DNA of 64,000 nt from Flavobacterium sp. SUN052 (GCF_028867935.1 NZ_JAPQNS010000001.1:1550001-1614000), one strand, 5' to 3'. Positions 36,661 to 44,917 are shown, counted from the first letter of the stretch. Numbers and translations are program-made. Notes: generated from the sequence alone by a model not told the origin.

Positions 36661-36929
36661 TGAATCCCAGAATAATAGCTGTCGAACCTTTACCAGATTT
36701 TAAGCTAAGTCTGACATTCACTAATCAAGAACGAAAAATCTTTGACGTCAGCGCTTATTTGAACATCGGCGTTTTTACTGAGCTAGCCAATCCCGCACTT
36801 TTCAATCAGGTACGTGCTTTCAATGGTAGTATTATCTGGCCAAACGAATTAGACCTGGACCCTGACACGCTCTATCTGGATAGCCACCCTGTCTCTTTTT
36901 CCAGTTCATCAGTCAAAACTGCTGGTTGA
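36660..36929 (+). CDS. DUF2442 family protein
   Basis: 89 residues. The pattern RIIAVEPLPDFKLSLTFTNQERKIFDVSAYLN, FTELANPALFNQVRAFNGSIIWPNELDLDPDTLYLDSHPV is typical of DUF2442, a small alpha/beta fold like the NE0471 N-terminal domain. Stop and start are fused with the upstream DUF4160 gene (TAATG). The Ser-rich tail (SFSSSSVKTAG) may be a read-through extension compared with relatives. Function unknown. Confidence 0.88.
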   Translation: MNPRIIAVEPLPDFKLSLTFTNQERKIFDVSAYLNIGVFTELANPALFNQVRAFNGSIIWPNELDLDPDTLYLDSHPVSFSSSSVKTAG

Positions 36930-37069
36930 ACCCTTAATAGAAGCAATTGAGATAATGTGTTTTGTGGGCTGACGAAGGTCGGCTGTAGGTTTGTAACGGG
37001 AATCACAAAAACCCGGAACAAACCTCTTTTTTTAACCGCTTCGGCGAAACAAAAAAAACACAAATACTC

Positions 37070-37882
37070 ATGACTGCCTCATTTACCTCAACTAAATTCG
37101 TCGCCATTGCCCTAACCGTTCTCTGTTCAACTGGTTCAGTTTTCGCTCAGCAGGCCCGCACCGCGGCACCCGTCAGAAAAACCACGACATCAGCACCAGC
37201 GCGCACAACAACCGCCCGCCCAACTACGGTAGCCTCACAGCGTACTGCAGTATCGCCAACAACGGCACCGAAGACAAACACAAATCAGGTTGCTGCTACA
37301 ACAACAGCACCTGCGAAACCCGCCGAAACCCCGGCGGCTGCACCCGAAAAGCCACGCCCCGGTGCACAAACAGCCAGTGCCCGAACGACTCCTGCACGCC
37401 CAACAACTACGCAACCTGCCAAATCGATGGGAGTGTCGCGCCAAAAATATCTGAACGCAGGAGTTGGCTTAGCGGCTTATTACGGCGGAGGTTTGCCATT
37501 GGGTGTGTCGCTTGAAGTAGACTGGAAAAACAACATTTCTGTCGGCGGCTCCATCGACTATTTCCGTTACGGCTACAATTCGGGCGGCTACAAGTGGAAC
37601 TATACATTTGTGTATGCTGGTGCTCGGGGTTCTTATCACCTGGGTGAAGTATTGAACGCTGGTGACTCAAAATTTGACCCGTATGTGGGGGCAACGCTGG
37701 GATTCCGCTATGCCGGTTATCAGAATAATTACGGCTACGACTACAGCAGTCCGTACAACAGCGGTATTTTTCTGGGCATACACCTCGGCTCGCGGTACAT
37801 GTTTAATCCCAAAATTGGAGCCTTTGCTGAAGTTGGTTACGGCGTTTCAGCCCTACGGTTAGGCGTAACAGCGAAGCTGTAG
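37070..37882 (+). CDS. Outer-membrane beta-barrel protein with Thr/Pro/Ala-rich linker
   Basis: 270 residues. A Sec signal peptide (FVAIALTVLCSTGSVFAQQ, ending near residue 27) is followed by a low-complexity Ala/Thr/Pro segment to about residue 120 and then a barrel-like domain with alternating aromatic strands (LNAGVGLAAYYGGGLPLGVSLEVDWKNNISVGGSIDYFRYG, FVYAGARGSYHLGEV, YVGATLGFRYAGYQ, AEVGYGVSALRLGVTAKL). About eight strands fit, as in small OmpA/OmpX-like porins. The linker may span peptidoglycan or be O-glycosylated, as Thr-rich stretches in Bacteroidota often are; that is inference. Followed by a long inverted repeat. Confidence 0.78.
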   Translation: MTASFTSTKFVAIALTVLCSTGSVFAQQARTAAPVRKTTTSAPARTTTARPTTVASQRTAVSPTTAPKTNTNQVAATTTAPAKPAETPAAAPEKPRPGAQTASARTTPARPTTTQPAKSMGVSRQKYLNAGVGLAAYYGGGLPLGVSLEVDWKNNISVGGSIDYFRYGYNSGGYKWNYTFVYAGARGSYHLGEVLNAGDSKFDPYVGATLGFRYAGYQNNYGYDYSSPYNSGIFLGIHLGSRYMFNPKIGAFAEVGYGVSALRLGVTAKL

Positions 37883-37886
37883 TGGA

Positions 37887-37970
37887 TAGTTGGGTAAAAT
37901 GGTAATTGGGTAACTGGGGCTAGCTAACAACTAATCACCCCAGTTACCCAATTATCATTTTACCCAACTA
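37887..37970. terminator. 33-bp-arm inverted repeat, probable bidirectional terminator
   Basis: Positions 37887-37919 and 37938-37970 are reverse complements over 33 bp with one mismatch, separated by an 18-nt loop. The arms carry TTGGGTAAAATGG and TAATTGGGTAACTGGGG. It lies between convergent genes, but the stem is much longer than needed for termination, so it could also be a dispersed palindromic repeat. Confidence 0.65.
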
Positions 37971-37978
37971 CATTTCCT

Positions 37979-38290
37979 CTATGCCGTCTGACTAATCTGC
38001 ATCGTCGGCTGCACATTGGTGAAATTTGGAATGTCGCCAATCAGCTCGGGGCCGTGAGTAACTAATGCGTTTTGAAGTTGCTCCATAGTATCGAAGTTCA
38101 GATTACAAATCATGGCAAAGGTTGGTGGGCTATCGGGAGCACCGCCAGCTAGGCCTTGCCGAAGATCAACGCTAGTCAATCCCTCTGAAGTGAGCCTCTC
38201 CTTCACCAAGGGCGTATGCGTATTGAGGTAGTAATCGAGATCAAACTGGCTTTCAGCCGTCTGAGGATACATTACGGTTACAGAAACCAT
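37979..38290 (-). CDS. EthD-family protein
   Basis: 103 residues of the dimeric ferredoxin-like alpha/beta barrel: VSVTVMYPQTAESQFDLDYYLNTHTPLVKERL and the later PPTFAMICNLNFDTMEQLQNALVTHGPELIGDIPNFTNVQPTMQISQ fit the EthD domain. The family was named from ethyl tert-butyl ether degradation, but most members are of unknown function. The ATG at 38290 gives a family-like start; the frame upstream is hydrophobic and not conserved-looking. Confidence 0.85.
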   Translation of the reverse strand: MVSVTVMYPQTAESQFDLDYYLNTHTPLVKERLTSEGLTSVDLRQGLAGGAPDSPPTFAMICNLNFDTMEQLQNALVTHGPELIGDIPNFTNVQPTMQISQTA

Positions 38291-38423
38291 GGTTTTGGGG
38301 TTTGAGGTGATGAAAAAGTAAGCGGGTAAAGGTAAACGAAATATCAATTATGATTGAAAAACAACACCAACTGGAGTCCCAAAATAATAACACAGACGTT
38401 TTCTAAACTCTTCATACCTATCG

Positions 38424-39095
38424 CTATTGGATAGACAAAGGCAACTCCCGACTGGCATATCGAATGGCGTAACCTTGTTTGTCCCATGCCAGCACACACC
38501 ACACATAGTTTGGCTGTTTATTTATACTTGCCGCCAGTGGTATAGGCGGACCAAAACTGTATTCGTCGGTGGCTTTATCCCAGTTCGTAACGGCTTTACC
38601 ATCAGCATATTTGGCCTTACCAGGATCGGTATTCCCCTTTGGGTTAGTCCAGAGCCAGACTAAATCGTACCGATTGGCAATTTCGTTGTCGCCAACATTG
38701 ATGACATTCTGAAAAATGGCCACCATCATAATTTTGCTATCCGTCGGCTTCCAGGTGAACTCGTATCCGAGTAGTTTTTGGGCAGGAATAGTGTCAACCG
38801 CCAGCCTGTATTGGCCATAATCCACGATACGAGTTGGTCGAGTTTGAGCCGGATAACGCGATGCCAGCAAATTATCAGATTTATTCCCAACCGTAATCAA
38901 GGTAACAGGCGTGGGAGCCGTTTGCACAACCGGGTCGCCCATTTTACTCCCTTTGGAAAGCGTCAGAGTGGGAGGTATAGCATCATCGGAAACGACCTGA
39001 CATTGACTCAGTAACCCAGCCAAAGCCAGTAGTATCCCTGTTTTGGCTACTGATGCCGATAGAAAGAGTAAGTTATACCGCCACATAAGTACCAT
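38424..39095 (-). CDS. Probable exported lipoprotein, unknown function
   Basis: 223 residues. The N-terminus has a membrane-like segment (TGILLALAGLLSQC) ending in Cys32, a candidate lipobox, though Gln at -1 is atypical. The rest is soluble and beta-rich, with AQTRPTRIVDYGQYRLAVDTIP and a domain ending YVWCVLAWDKQGYAIRYASRELPL. No domain recognised. The start (ATG at 39095 or 39086) lies inside the end of the trypsin-like gene, an overlap of 40-49 bp, which is long and suggests tight coupling in a three-gene operon. Confidence 0.65.
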   Translation of the reverse strand: MVLMWRYNLLFLSASVAKTGILLALAGLLSQCQVVSDDAIPPTLTLSKGSKMGDPVVQTAPTPVTLITVGNKSDNLLASRYPAQTRPTRIVDYGQYRLAVDTIPAQKLLGYEFTWKPTDSKIMMVAIFQNVINVGDNEIANRYDLVWLWTNPKGNTDPGKAKYADGKAVTNWDKATDEYSFGPPIPLAASINKQPNYVWCVLAWDKQGYAIRYASRELPLSIQ

Positions 39096-40534
39096 TGGTT
39101 GAGAGGAATGATTTGATCGCGGATGATTTGACCAACGCCCAATCGGCGGATAATCAGATCGTGTTTGGTGTTCTGGTGAATCCAGGCAGCCCGTATTTCC
39201 AAGCCGAGGTTACGCTTCGGGCCAAGGTAAAGCCGATACCCCGTAAACACGCGGGCATTGTTGAGCAATCGAGCGTCTTTATAGTTCTTGAAAAAACGGT
39301 CTGGAACATACAGCCCTCCGGCCCCAATATAGGCGTTGTGAACGGTGCCCTGATGCCAGATATGGCTGAGTTGCAAACCGTAAAGATCAATGGTCGGCCC
39401 CTGATGCTGTTGTCGCTCGCCATTGGGTGGAGGCAGATTGTGAGCCGACGTTTGCGTAACCCGATACTGCAAATACCTGCTCGACACGTACAGACCACCT
39501 AACCATTTCTCTTTTAGACGGGTTTCAAGGTAGGCATCAAAAGCCGCGTTAAGCTGGTTATAGGCCCCTAGTTTTATGCCCTCATTGTTGAACCAGAGTG
39601 GCCGACTGAAGGTGCCGCCGATAGTAAGGCGTGGGGTTTCGTTATTGCTGTACTCATGTTTAGGGGTGCTGGGGTCGCTCATCAGAATTTGCAACCCAGA
39701 TCCTGACAATCGTTTAAAATCGGCCTTTTGGTCGTTAGAGAGTCCATTTATTGGAATAGCCTGAGGTAAAATCGCCCAAGAGCGTAGCCGATCCCGCTGG
39801 TTATAATCTCCCCCGTTGGCCACACCTACTACTTCGCCTGTCTGGTTGAAAACCGGGCCACCCGAATCTCCCGAAAAGATAGATGTTGGCCCAAGGTTAA
39901 TGACAATTTGCGACAAATCAGGACTCCGGCGTTCTTTCAGCTTACTGTATGATTCTGGCGTTATGAGCCTTCCCAATTCAAAAAGCACAGGAGCTTCTGT
40001 GTTACGGTCGCGCCCGATCAATTCATCAATACCCGGATAGCCAACCACCCTTACCATTTCTCCACCCTTTACTTTATAATTTGAGTTCGCTGGAGTCAAC
40101 CCTTCTGATTTAGTCCATAATTTGGGCGGTTTTTGGGTACCCGGTTTATAGCCAATAAATGCGAGATCGGCCGACACGTTGATTCCCTGTAGTTGAAGAA
40201 GATTATCTCCAATAATTTCCGTTGCTCGTCCATCGCCATTTTTGCTAAAACGAACGGCCACAAAATTCAGGTTATCCAGCGTAACAGAAGGGACCGTGAG
40301 CCCATGCAATGCTGTCAATAAGCCATCGTGACCAGCTATCTTGAAGGCCGTCATGGTGCCTACCTGTTTTCTTCCACTTAATACTTTCAGTTTGTACACA
40401 TATGGCAAGGCTTTGGCCTCTTGCTGATCGAGTGTAAGTTGTGCATATGTGAAGGATGGGATAAGGGGAATCATAACCAACATCAGTGGACACTTGATTT
40501 GGCAAGCGATCAAAAACCTGTAGTAGATGTACAT
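39047..40534 (-). CDS. Trypsin-like serine protease fused to a predicted outer-membrane beta-barrel
   Basis: 495 residues. After a signal peptide ending near Ala31 comes a trypsin-like domain (about 40-255) with a complete triad: His77 (LLTALHGL), Asp123 (VSADLAFIGY) and Ser224 (FSGDSGGPVF). From about 300 to the end the sequence changes to alternating amphipathic strands rich in Tyr/Trp (GGLYVSSRYLQYRVTQ, NAYIGAGGLYVPDRFF, ARVFTGYRLYLG, GLEIRAAWIHQ) and ends on the aromatic-rich WYLCGGITYSFYRHQ, as in outer-membrane barrels. The fusion is unusual; a protease tethered at the outer membrane is inferred. It overlaps both neighbours (25 and 49 bp). Confidence 0.75.
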   Translation of the reverse strand: MYIYYRFLIACQIKCPLMLVMIPLIPSFTYAQLTLDQQEAKALPYVYKLKVLSGRKQVGTMTAFKIAGHDGLLTALHGLTVPSVTLDNLNFVAVRFSKNGDGRATEIIGDNLLQLQGINVSADLAFIGYKPGTQKPPKLWTKSEGLTPANSNYKVKGGEMVRVVGYPGIDELIGRDRNTEAPVLFELGRLITPESYSKLKERRSPDLSQIVINLGPTSIFSGDSGGPVFNQTGEVVGVANGGDYNQRDRLRSWAILPQAIPINGLSNDQKADFKRLSGSGLQILMSDPSTPKHEYSNNETPRLTIGGTFSRPLWFNNEGIKLGAYNQLNAAFDAYLETRLKEKWLGGLYVSSRYLQYRVTQTSAHNLPPPNGERQQHQGPTIDLYGLQLSHIWHQGTVHNAYIGAGGLYVPDRFFKNYKDARLLNNARVFTGYRLYLGPKRNLGLEIRAAWIHQNTKHDLIIRRLGVGQIIRDQIIPLNQWYLCGGITYSFYRHQ

Positions 40535-41190
40535 AAGGCTGTTCGGATGCGCTGAAGATGGGCTTCAGCAAGTGTATTTTTAAGTTCTTTTTCCCAGATA
40601 GCCAATTGCTCTTCAACCACCCTGACTGGTTTTTCATCCTGCAGTGAGCCAATGTGTCGTTTCAATTCATCCTGTAGCTCAGCATTGTGTAGTGCCTGCG
40701 TACGCTGGCAGAATTCACGTACTTTGACCGAAAATAGGATACCTGATTGCCAGGCAGGGCCAGCCGATGTAACCAACCCAACACTGTCTGGCAACCCAAA
40801 TGTAGCAGCCAGAAGGTGCTGATTCAGGCGTTTTTGTTGGGTTGAATCCAATTTCCAGTGGTTCGCAAGCCAATTTGGCGATGGCCCCAGGATAGCATTA
40901 GTACGAGTAAAAACACCCCCCGCCGAGCCAATTGCCAGAAACAATAGGAACCCTCCAACTGGCAACAGGTTAACATCGTGCAGATACGTCAGCCATCTCT
41001 GATGTGCTTTGTCACCGTCGGGAGGAGCAAACAATGATTGTGTGCCCGCCACAAGGCTTAAAATCCCAACCAGCACGGTCAATAGCGAATTCAGAGTGGT
41101 TTGTATGACTGGCGAAACCGACATGCCCATCATCCAGCCGATCGCCAGGCCACTGGCGATCAGGGCGAAAATGTTCGATATTCTATTCAT
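40510..41190 (-). CDS. Membrane protein with three N-terminal helices, partner of the trypsin-like gene
   Basis: 226 residues. Three membrane helices lie in the first 95 residues (IFALIASGLAIGWMMGMSV, LLTVLVGILSLVAGTQSLF, LLPVGGFLLFLAIGSAGGVF), followed by a helical soluble domain (about 110-226) with Cys at 162 (REFCQRTQAL) and near the end (TALCTSTTGF). I do not recognise a family. It is the first gene of a minus-strand operon: its last 25 bases overlap the start of the trypsin-like protease gene, so it may be an inner-membrane regulator or substrate of that protease. Confidence 0.65.
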   Translation of the reverse strand: MNRISNIFALIASGLAIGWMMGMSVSPVIQTTLNSLLTVLVGILSLVAGTQSLFAPPDGDKAHQRWLTYLHDVNLLPVGGFLLFLAIGSAGGVFTRTNAILGPSPNWLANHWKLDSTQQKRLNQHLLAATFGLPDSVGLVTSAGPAWQSGILFSVKVREFCQRTQALHNAELQDELKRHIGSLQDEKPVRVVEEQLAIWEKELKNTLAEAHLQRIRTALCTSTTGF

Positions 41191-41314
41191 CTGTAATGGT
41201 GGTGTTTATACTGGTTACCCTCTATTCTGATTAGTCGTAAAAAGCCATTAAACAGCAAACGGATAAATTGACAATAAGTACGTTAGCCTTTTTTTGTGAG
41301 TTTACATTCTCCAA

Positions 41315-42190
41315 TCACACATCCGCCTTCAAATACGGCCGCACATCAGCCCCCAACTGCGCCATACCACCAATCCAGGTTTCTTCGTCAAGGCCTGCCG
41401 AAGCAATCCAATCTTCGTCGGCAAGCGAAGCTCGCCAGCCCAGCAAGGGGGCTGCGTCTGGCCCGACTGGATTGCGGAACGTGGTTTGCTTTCCTGTCGC
41501 AATGGCCTGTACTACTTCAGCGACCATTGAAGCGGGGGCGTGGTTATCCCGCGAGGCCCGCAGATAAGCTGAGAGTCGAATTTGGTTTGGATAATTTGTA
41601 TTGGGCGAAGCCTCCTCAAATTTGTCGATGATCGGCGTGTCGATAACACCAGGCTCCACCACGGCAACCCGGATACCCAATGGACCCACTTCGCCTGCAA
41701 GGCACTCGCAAAGGGCTTCTACAGCGGCTTTTGAAGCGCAATAGGCCGAGTGATAGGGGCTATAGAGTTTGCCCGCTACCGACGAAATGGTGATGATGCA
41801 TCCCGCGCCCCGCTCGCGCATACCGGGTAACACGGCCCGGATACATCGCAGGACTCCAAAGTAATTGGTCTCCATAATGGCTTGAAAATCCAAAAACGGA
41901 GCCTCTTCGATAGGACCGAGTGGCCCGATCCCCGCATTGTTGACCAGCACATCAATTTGCCCGGCCTGAGCCAATACCTCCGTCACGGCTGTACTTACAG
42001 ATTCGTCAGAATCGACATCCATGGGCAAAATCGTGATGGGCAGATTGTCCTGTTCGGCGAGTTGGCCGAGTTGGGGAGCCCGTTGGGGGTTACGCATGGT
42101 GGCGTAAACGGTGTGGCCCGCACGAGCCATCAATTCGGCAGTGGCAAAGCCCAAGCCGGTGCTACAGCCAGTGATAAGAACAACAGACAT
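41315..42190 (-). CDS. Short-chain dehydrogenase/reductase (SDR)
   Basis: 291 residues. The Rossmann TGxxxGxG motif is TGCSTGLGFATAELMARAGHTVYATMR at residues 7-33, NNAG follows near residue 87, the catalytic Ser is in ITISSVAG and the Tyr-x-x-x-Lys pair in HSAYCASKAAVE. The Arg at the end of strand 2 (TMRNP) suggests NADP preference. Classical SDR length with a C-terminal extension. Substrate unknown. It lies downstream of a cluster of small membrane proteins on the same strand (47-bp gap). Confidence 0.93.
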   Translation of the reverse strand: MSVVLITGCSTGLGFATAELMARAGHTVYATMRNPQRAPQLGQLAEQDNLPITILPMDVDSDESVSTAVTEVLAQAGQIDVLVNNAGIGPLGPIEEAPFLDFQAIMETNYFGVLRCIRAVLPGMRERGAGCIITISSVAGKLYSPYHSAYCASKAAVEALCECLAGEVGPLGIRVAVVEPGVIDTPIIDKFEEASPNTNYPNQIRLSAYLRASRDNHAPASMVAEVVQAIATGKQTTFRNPVGPDAAPLLGWRASLADEDWIASAGLDEETWIGGMAQLGADVRPYLKADV

Positions 42191-42237
42191 GAAAGTAAAG
42201 GGTTACAACTAGTTTTTAGAGCTTGAATCACAATTTG

Positions 42238-42648
42238 TTAAGTCAATACTCCTCCAGCATCAGCAAGCTTGGCTTCGCGGCTGTAGAAATAAAAAACACC
42301 CAAAGCCAGGGCGAGCCGCAGAGCCGTGTCGAAGATGAAAAAGGAACTTATAGGCGGGTGTAGCACAAAAATGTCGTACAGACCCTTCAGAATCCCGCTA
42401 AAACCAGCCACCCCTATGACGAGTAACGAGTTGCGTAACCCCACCGATTTGGGCGCGTTGCGGCTCAGAAAACACAGCAGGGCTATTGAGCCAGTGGTAG
42501 TACCTAAGTACTGCATGGTGGAAATATGCGAGAGATCAACTTTGGGCACGCCGTAGTTTTTAAGTGAGGGTTCGGCCATGAAAATCATGACCAGGGCCAG
42601 TAGGGCATCATAAATGCCCACAATCAGGAGAAACAAGGAACGGGACAT
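42238..42648 (-). CDS. Four-helix membrane protein, copy A of a local family
   Basis: 136 residues with four predicted membrane helices; it starts MSRSLFLLIVGIYDALLALVMIF, then the loop SHISTMQYLGTTTGSIALLCFLSRNAP, a third helix and a fourth (FIFDTALRLALALGVFYFYSRE). It is clearly paralogous to the gene at 43169-43570: same length, same loop ('HISTMQ.LG' and 'SRNAPKSVGLRNSL'). Family name uncertain; it looks like the DUF4345-type or DoxX-like small membrane proteins, but I cannot confirm. Function unknown. Confidence 0.75.
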   Translation of the reverse strand: MSRSLFLLIVGIYDALLALVMIFMAEPSLKNYGVPKVDLSHISTMQYLGTTTGSIALLCFLSRNAPKSVGLRNSLLVIGVAGFSGILKGLYDIFVLHPPISSFFIFDTALRLALALGVFYFYSREAKLADAGGVLT

Positions 42649-42685
42649 GGTAAGTGAAATTAAAGGGGTTAGGATAGGTTCATGG

Positions 42686-43144
42686 TTACTTTAGCATTCC
42701 CAATTGCTGTAACATCGAGAGATTGTCGTTGAGATTCCAGCTCTCTACGATTTTGCCCTCAGCATTGAAGCGATTGATGGTCCAGTGGGCTATAGTCCCT
42801 TTTTTGCCCGTGGCGGGCGTTCCGTTCATTTCACCCGTTTGCGTACCGGTTGCCTCACAACGAGCCATCACCAGGTCACCTTCGGCGATGAGTTCGAGGA
42901 TTTTGATCTGCAGGTCGGGGAAGGTTTTGAGGTACGAATTGCTTAGGACTTCGGCCGATTTAGGGCCTTTAAGCCCTCTGGCCTCAAACGAGTCAGCGTA
43001 GTACTTGCTGTACTCTATCGTTCGGTTGTTGGCTGCTCGGTTGAGTTCCCGATAGATCGTTTTGTTGCGTTCAGCCGTTTGCTGGGCCATCGAAAACGGA
43101 ACAACTGCCAACAGGCAGAGGAGGGTAATAATGAGTTTTTTCAT
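42686..43144 (-). CDS. Exported SnoaL-like (ester cyclase / NTF2-fold) protein
   Basis: 152 residues with a Sec signal peptide (MKKLIITLLCLLAVVPFSMAQQ) and an NTF2-like fold: IYRELNRAANNRTIEYSKYYADSF, LSNSYLKTFPDLQIKILELIAEGDLVMARCEATGTQTGEMNGTPATGKKGTIAHWTINRFNAEGKIVESWNLND. The pattern fits SnoaL-like polyketide cyclases, a broad family used for many small hydrophobic substrates. The signal peptide is notable because most SnoaL-like proteins are cytoplasmic. It lies between the two paralogous four-helix proteins. Confidence 0.88.
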   Translation of the reverse strand: MKKLIITLLCLLAVVPFSMAQQTAERNKTIYRELNRAANNRTIEYSKYYADSFEARGLKGPKSAEVLSNSYLKTFPDLQIKILELIAEGDLVMARCEATGTQTGEMNGTPATGKKGTIAHWTINRFNAEGKIVESWNLNDNLSMLQQLGMLK

Positions 43145-43168
43145 TGGTTTTTATTGGTTTGTTTAAAA

Positions 43169-43570
43169 TTATATCCCCACCTGTGCCAGCTTACTTTCCT
43201 GATTGTAATAATACAGGATAGCCAACCCCAGGGCCAGCCGGAACAGCGTATCGCCAATAAAGAAAGCGGTGTACGGAACGTTCATGGCATAGGCGTTGTA
43301 AAAACCCAGCACGACCCCACCGAATACCACCAGTGCAGTGGCTGACAGGCTATTTCGGAGCGCGACAGAGTTGGGTGCATTGCGGTTTAGCAAAGTCAGA
43401 GCCGCAAAACCGAGATTCGCTACGCCCAGAAACTGCATTGTTGAGATATGATTCAGGTCGATGTTGCCGGTTCCGTAGCTTTCAAGGGCGGCCTTAGGAG
43501 CAAAAATCATCGACAAGGCTAATACGATACTGTAGATACCGATAAGCAGCAGAAATAAAGAACGCGACAT
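43169..43570 (-). CDS. Four-helix membrane protein, copy B of a local family
   Basis: 133 residues, start at the ATG at 43570 (MSRSLFLLLIGIYSIVLALSMIF), parallel to copy A. Shared features include the HISTMQFLG loop, LLNRNAPNSVALRNSLSA, a helix AFFIGDTLFRLALGLAILYYYNQESKLAQ, and equal helix count. The 25 codons open upstream of this ATG do not look conserved. Duplicated with copy A around the SnoaL-like gene (24-bp gap), and a third truncated copy lies beyond the acyltransferase. Confidence 0.75.
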   Translation of the reverse strand: MSRSLFLLLIGIYSIVLALSMIFAPKAALESYGTGNIDLNHISTMQFLGVANLGFAALTLLNRNAPNSVALRNSLSATALVVFGGVVLGFYNAYAMNVPYTAFFIGDTLFRLALGLAILYYYNQESKLAQVGI

Positions 43571-43661
43571 AATCAGTAAAATTAAAGGTGAAAGACAGAG
43601 ATTATCGGGCAATTTCAGGTGAGGATGAGCACCCCGGTCAGGCAACTACCACCCGTTGCGT

Positions 43662-44822
43662 TTAGCGCACAGCCACCCTCACCTGCGGAGTTACCCCCAG
43701 TCGAACACTGAGCCAACGACGAGCCGGGACTTCCACAAATCGATAGGTCAGGGCCGAAACCCCCAGCACCAGCAGAACGTAGATCAAGCAAACTATTGGC
43801 CCGGTACCGTCATAGGCTACGGGGGCGGGTTCGGGCGTTGGCTGTGTGAACCGCTCCACCACCAAAAAGGTGAAGAGGATGGGTGTATGCACCAGATAGA
43901 TCGAGAATGACCAATCGCCCAGACGTTGCAGGGGGCGGGTTTGCAATAGCCGGGCCGTTCGTCCGGTATTGTAAACGGCTCCCAGAATCAGCAACGGAAA
44001 GGCCCAGCTTGTGACCAGGTCGGAAACCTGCCAGTGCCAGGCCAGCAACAGGACAAGGCCAATTGTCCAGAACACCCAACCCCGACCCAGTAAATCCGCG
44101 CCCAACCGACGTTCGTAACCAACCTGCGTGAGCATTCCCAGCAGGAAACCCGACAGACATCGTAGAAAACTGTCGGGAAAGGTAATCTCGTCGCGGATGC
44201 CGCTAAGGTTCGAGTGCCAGCTTTCGTGGTGCAGAGCCTCGCTATGGCCGCGGGTCAGGTAGGCCCACAGACCAAGCACCAGCAGCAACACCAGCCCACT
44301 GCCAACCCCGCCCATACGCCGGAACCAGGGTACCAGCACCGGGAAAAGCAGATAAACTAGCCATTCGCTGCCAATAGTCCAGGCGGGCAGGTTCCAGGTG
44401 CCTGTCCAGGCCTGATTGAAGCCGTGCAACATGAGTAGGTGCAGCGGAATGGTCCGCAAATCGAATACCAGTTGAGATTCGGCATCGAGCGGCAAGCGAT
44501 TGACTACCAGTATTACATACAGCCCAATCACCCAAAGCAGCGTGAGCAAATGCAACGGATAGAGCCGGGCAAAACGAGCCGCCATGTAGGTTCGGAAGGC
44601 CGACAGGCTAACCCGTTCGGCAAACCAGTTGCCATAAACGTACATCATTACGAAGCCACTCAATACAAAGAAGAAATCGACCATCAGGTGCCAGCGTTGG
44701 TGCAGTGCGGTCAGGCCGGGGGCGGTGAGGGGCATCACCAACAGGTTGAAATGAAAGACCACAATGCAGAGAGCTGCTATGCCCCGCAATGGTGTGAGGG
44801 TAATCAGATAGGGTGCTTTCAT
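43662..44822 (-). CDS. Acyltransferase 3 family membrane protein (OafA/YrhL-like)
   Basis: 386 residues with about ten membrane helices. The family start LITLTPLRGIAALCIVVFHFN (the His/Asp-type R-G-x-A and F-H motif) and the second motif HLMVDFFFVLSGFVMMYVYG are clear, as is the later GDWSFSIYLVHTPILF. These enzymes acetylate or acylate cell-surface sugars using a cytoplasmic acyl-CoA. Typically act on O-antigen, peptidoglycan or exopolysaccharide. Its ATG overlaps the stop of the short ORF at 44819-44917 (ATGA). Confidence 0.93.
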   Translation of the reverse strand: MKAPYLITLTPLRGIAALCIVVFHFNLLVMPLTAPGLTALHQRWHLMVDFFFVLSGFVMMYVYGNWFAERVSLSAFRTYMAARFARLYPLHLLTLLWVIGLYVILVVNRLPLDAESQLVFDLRTIPLHLLMLHGFNQAWTGTWNLPAWTIGSEWLVYLLFPVLVPWFRRMGGVGSGLVLLLVLGLWAYLTRGHSEALHHESWHSNLSGIRDEITFPDSFLRCLSGFLLGMLTQVGYERRLGADLLGRGWVFWTIGLVLLLAWHWQVSDLVTSWAFPLLILGAVYNTGRTARLLQTRPLQRLGDWSFSIYLVHTPILFTFLVVERFTQPTPEPAPVAYDGTGPIVCLIYVLLVLGVSALTYRFVEVPARRWLSVRLGVTPQVRVAVR

Positions 44823-44917
44823 CGGAAATTTTGTAAAGCACCATCAACCTCAACAGCAGGCAGCCCAATCAGTAGGAAATAGAGGCCCACAATCAGAAGA
44901 AATAAAGAACGTGACAT
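44819..44917 (-). pseudogene. Truncated third copy of the four-helix membrane protein, 32 codons
   Basis: A short frame on the minus strand reads MSRSLFLLIVGLYFLLIGLP and then a short unrelated tail before its stop. The first 12 residues are identical or near identical to those of the copies at 42648 and 43570 (MSRSLFLL..G.Y). The rest of the protein is missing, so this looks like a truncated duplicate left over from the cluster's amplification. Alternatively it is a translated leader peptide coupled to the acyltransferase through the ATGA overlap at 44819-44822. Confidence 0.55.
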
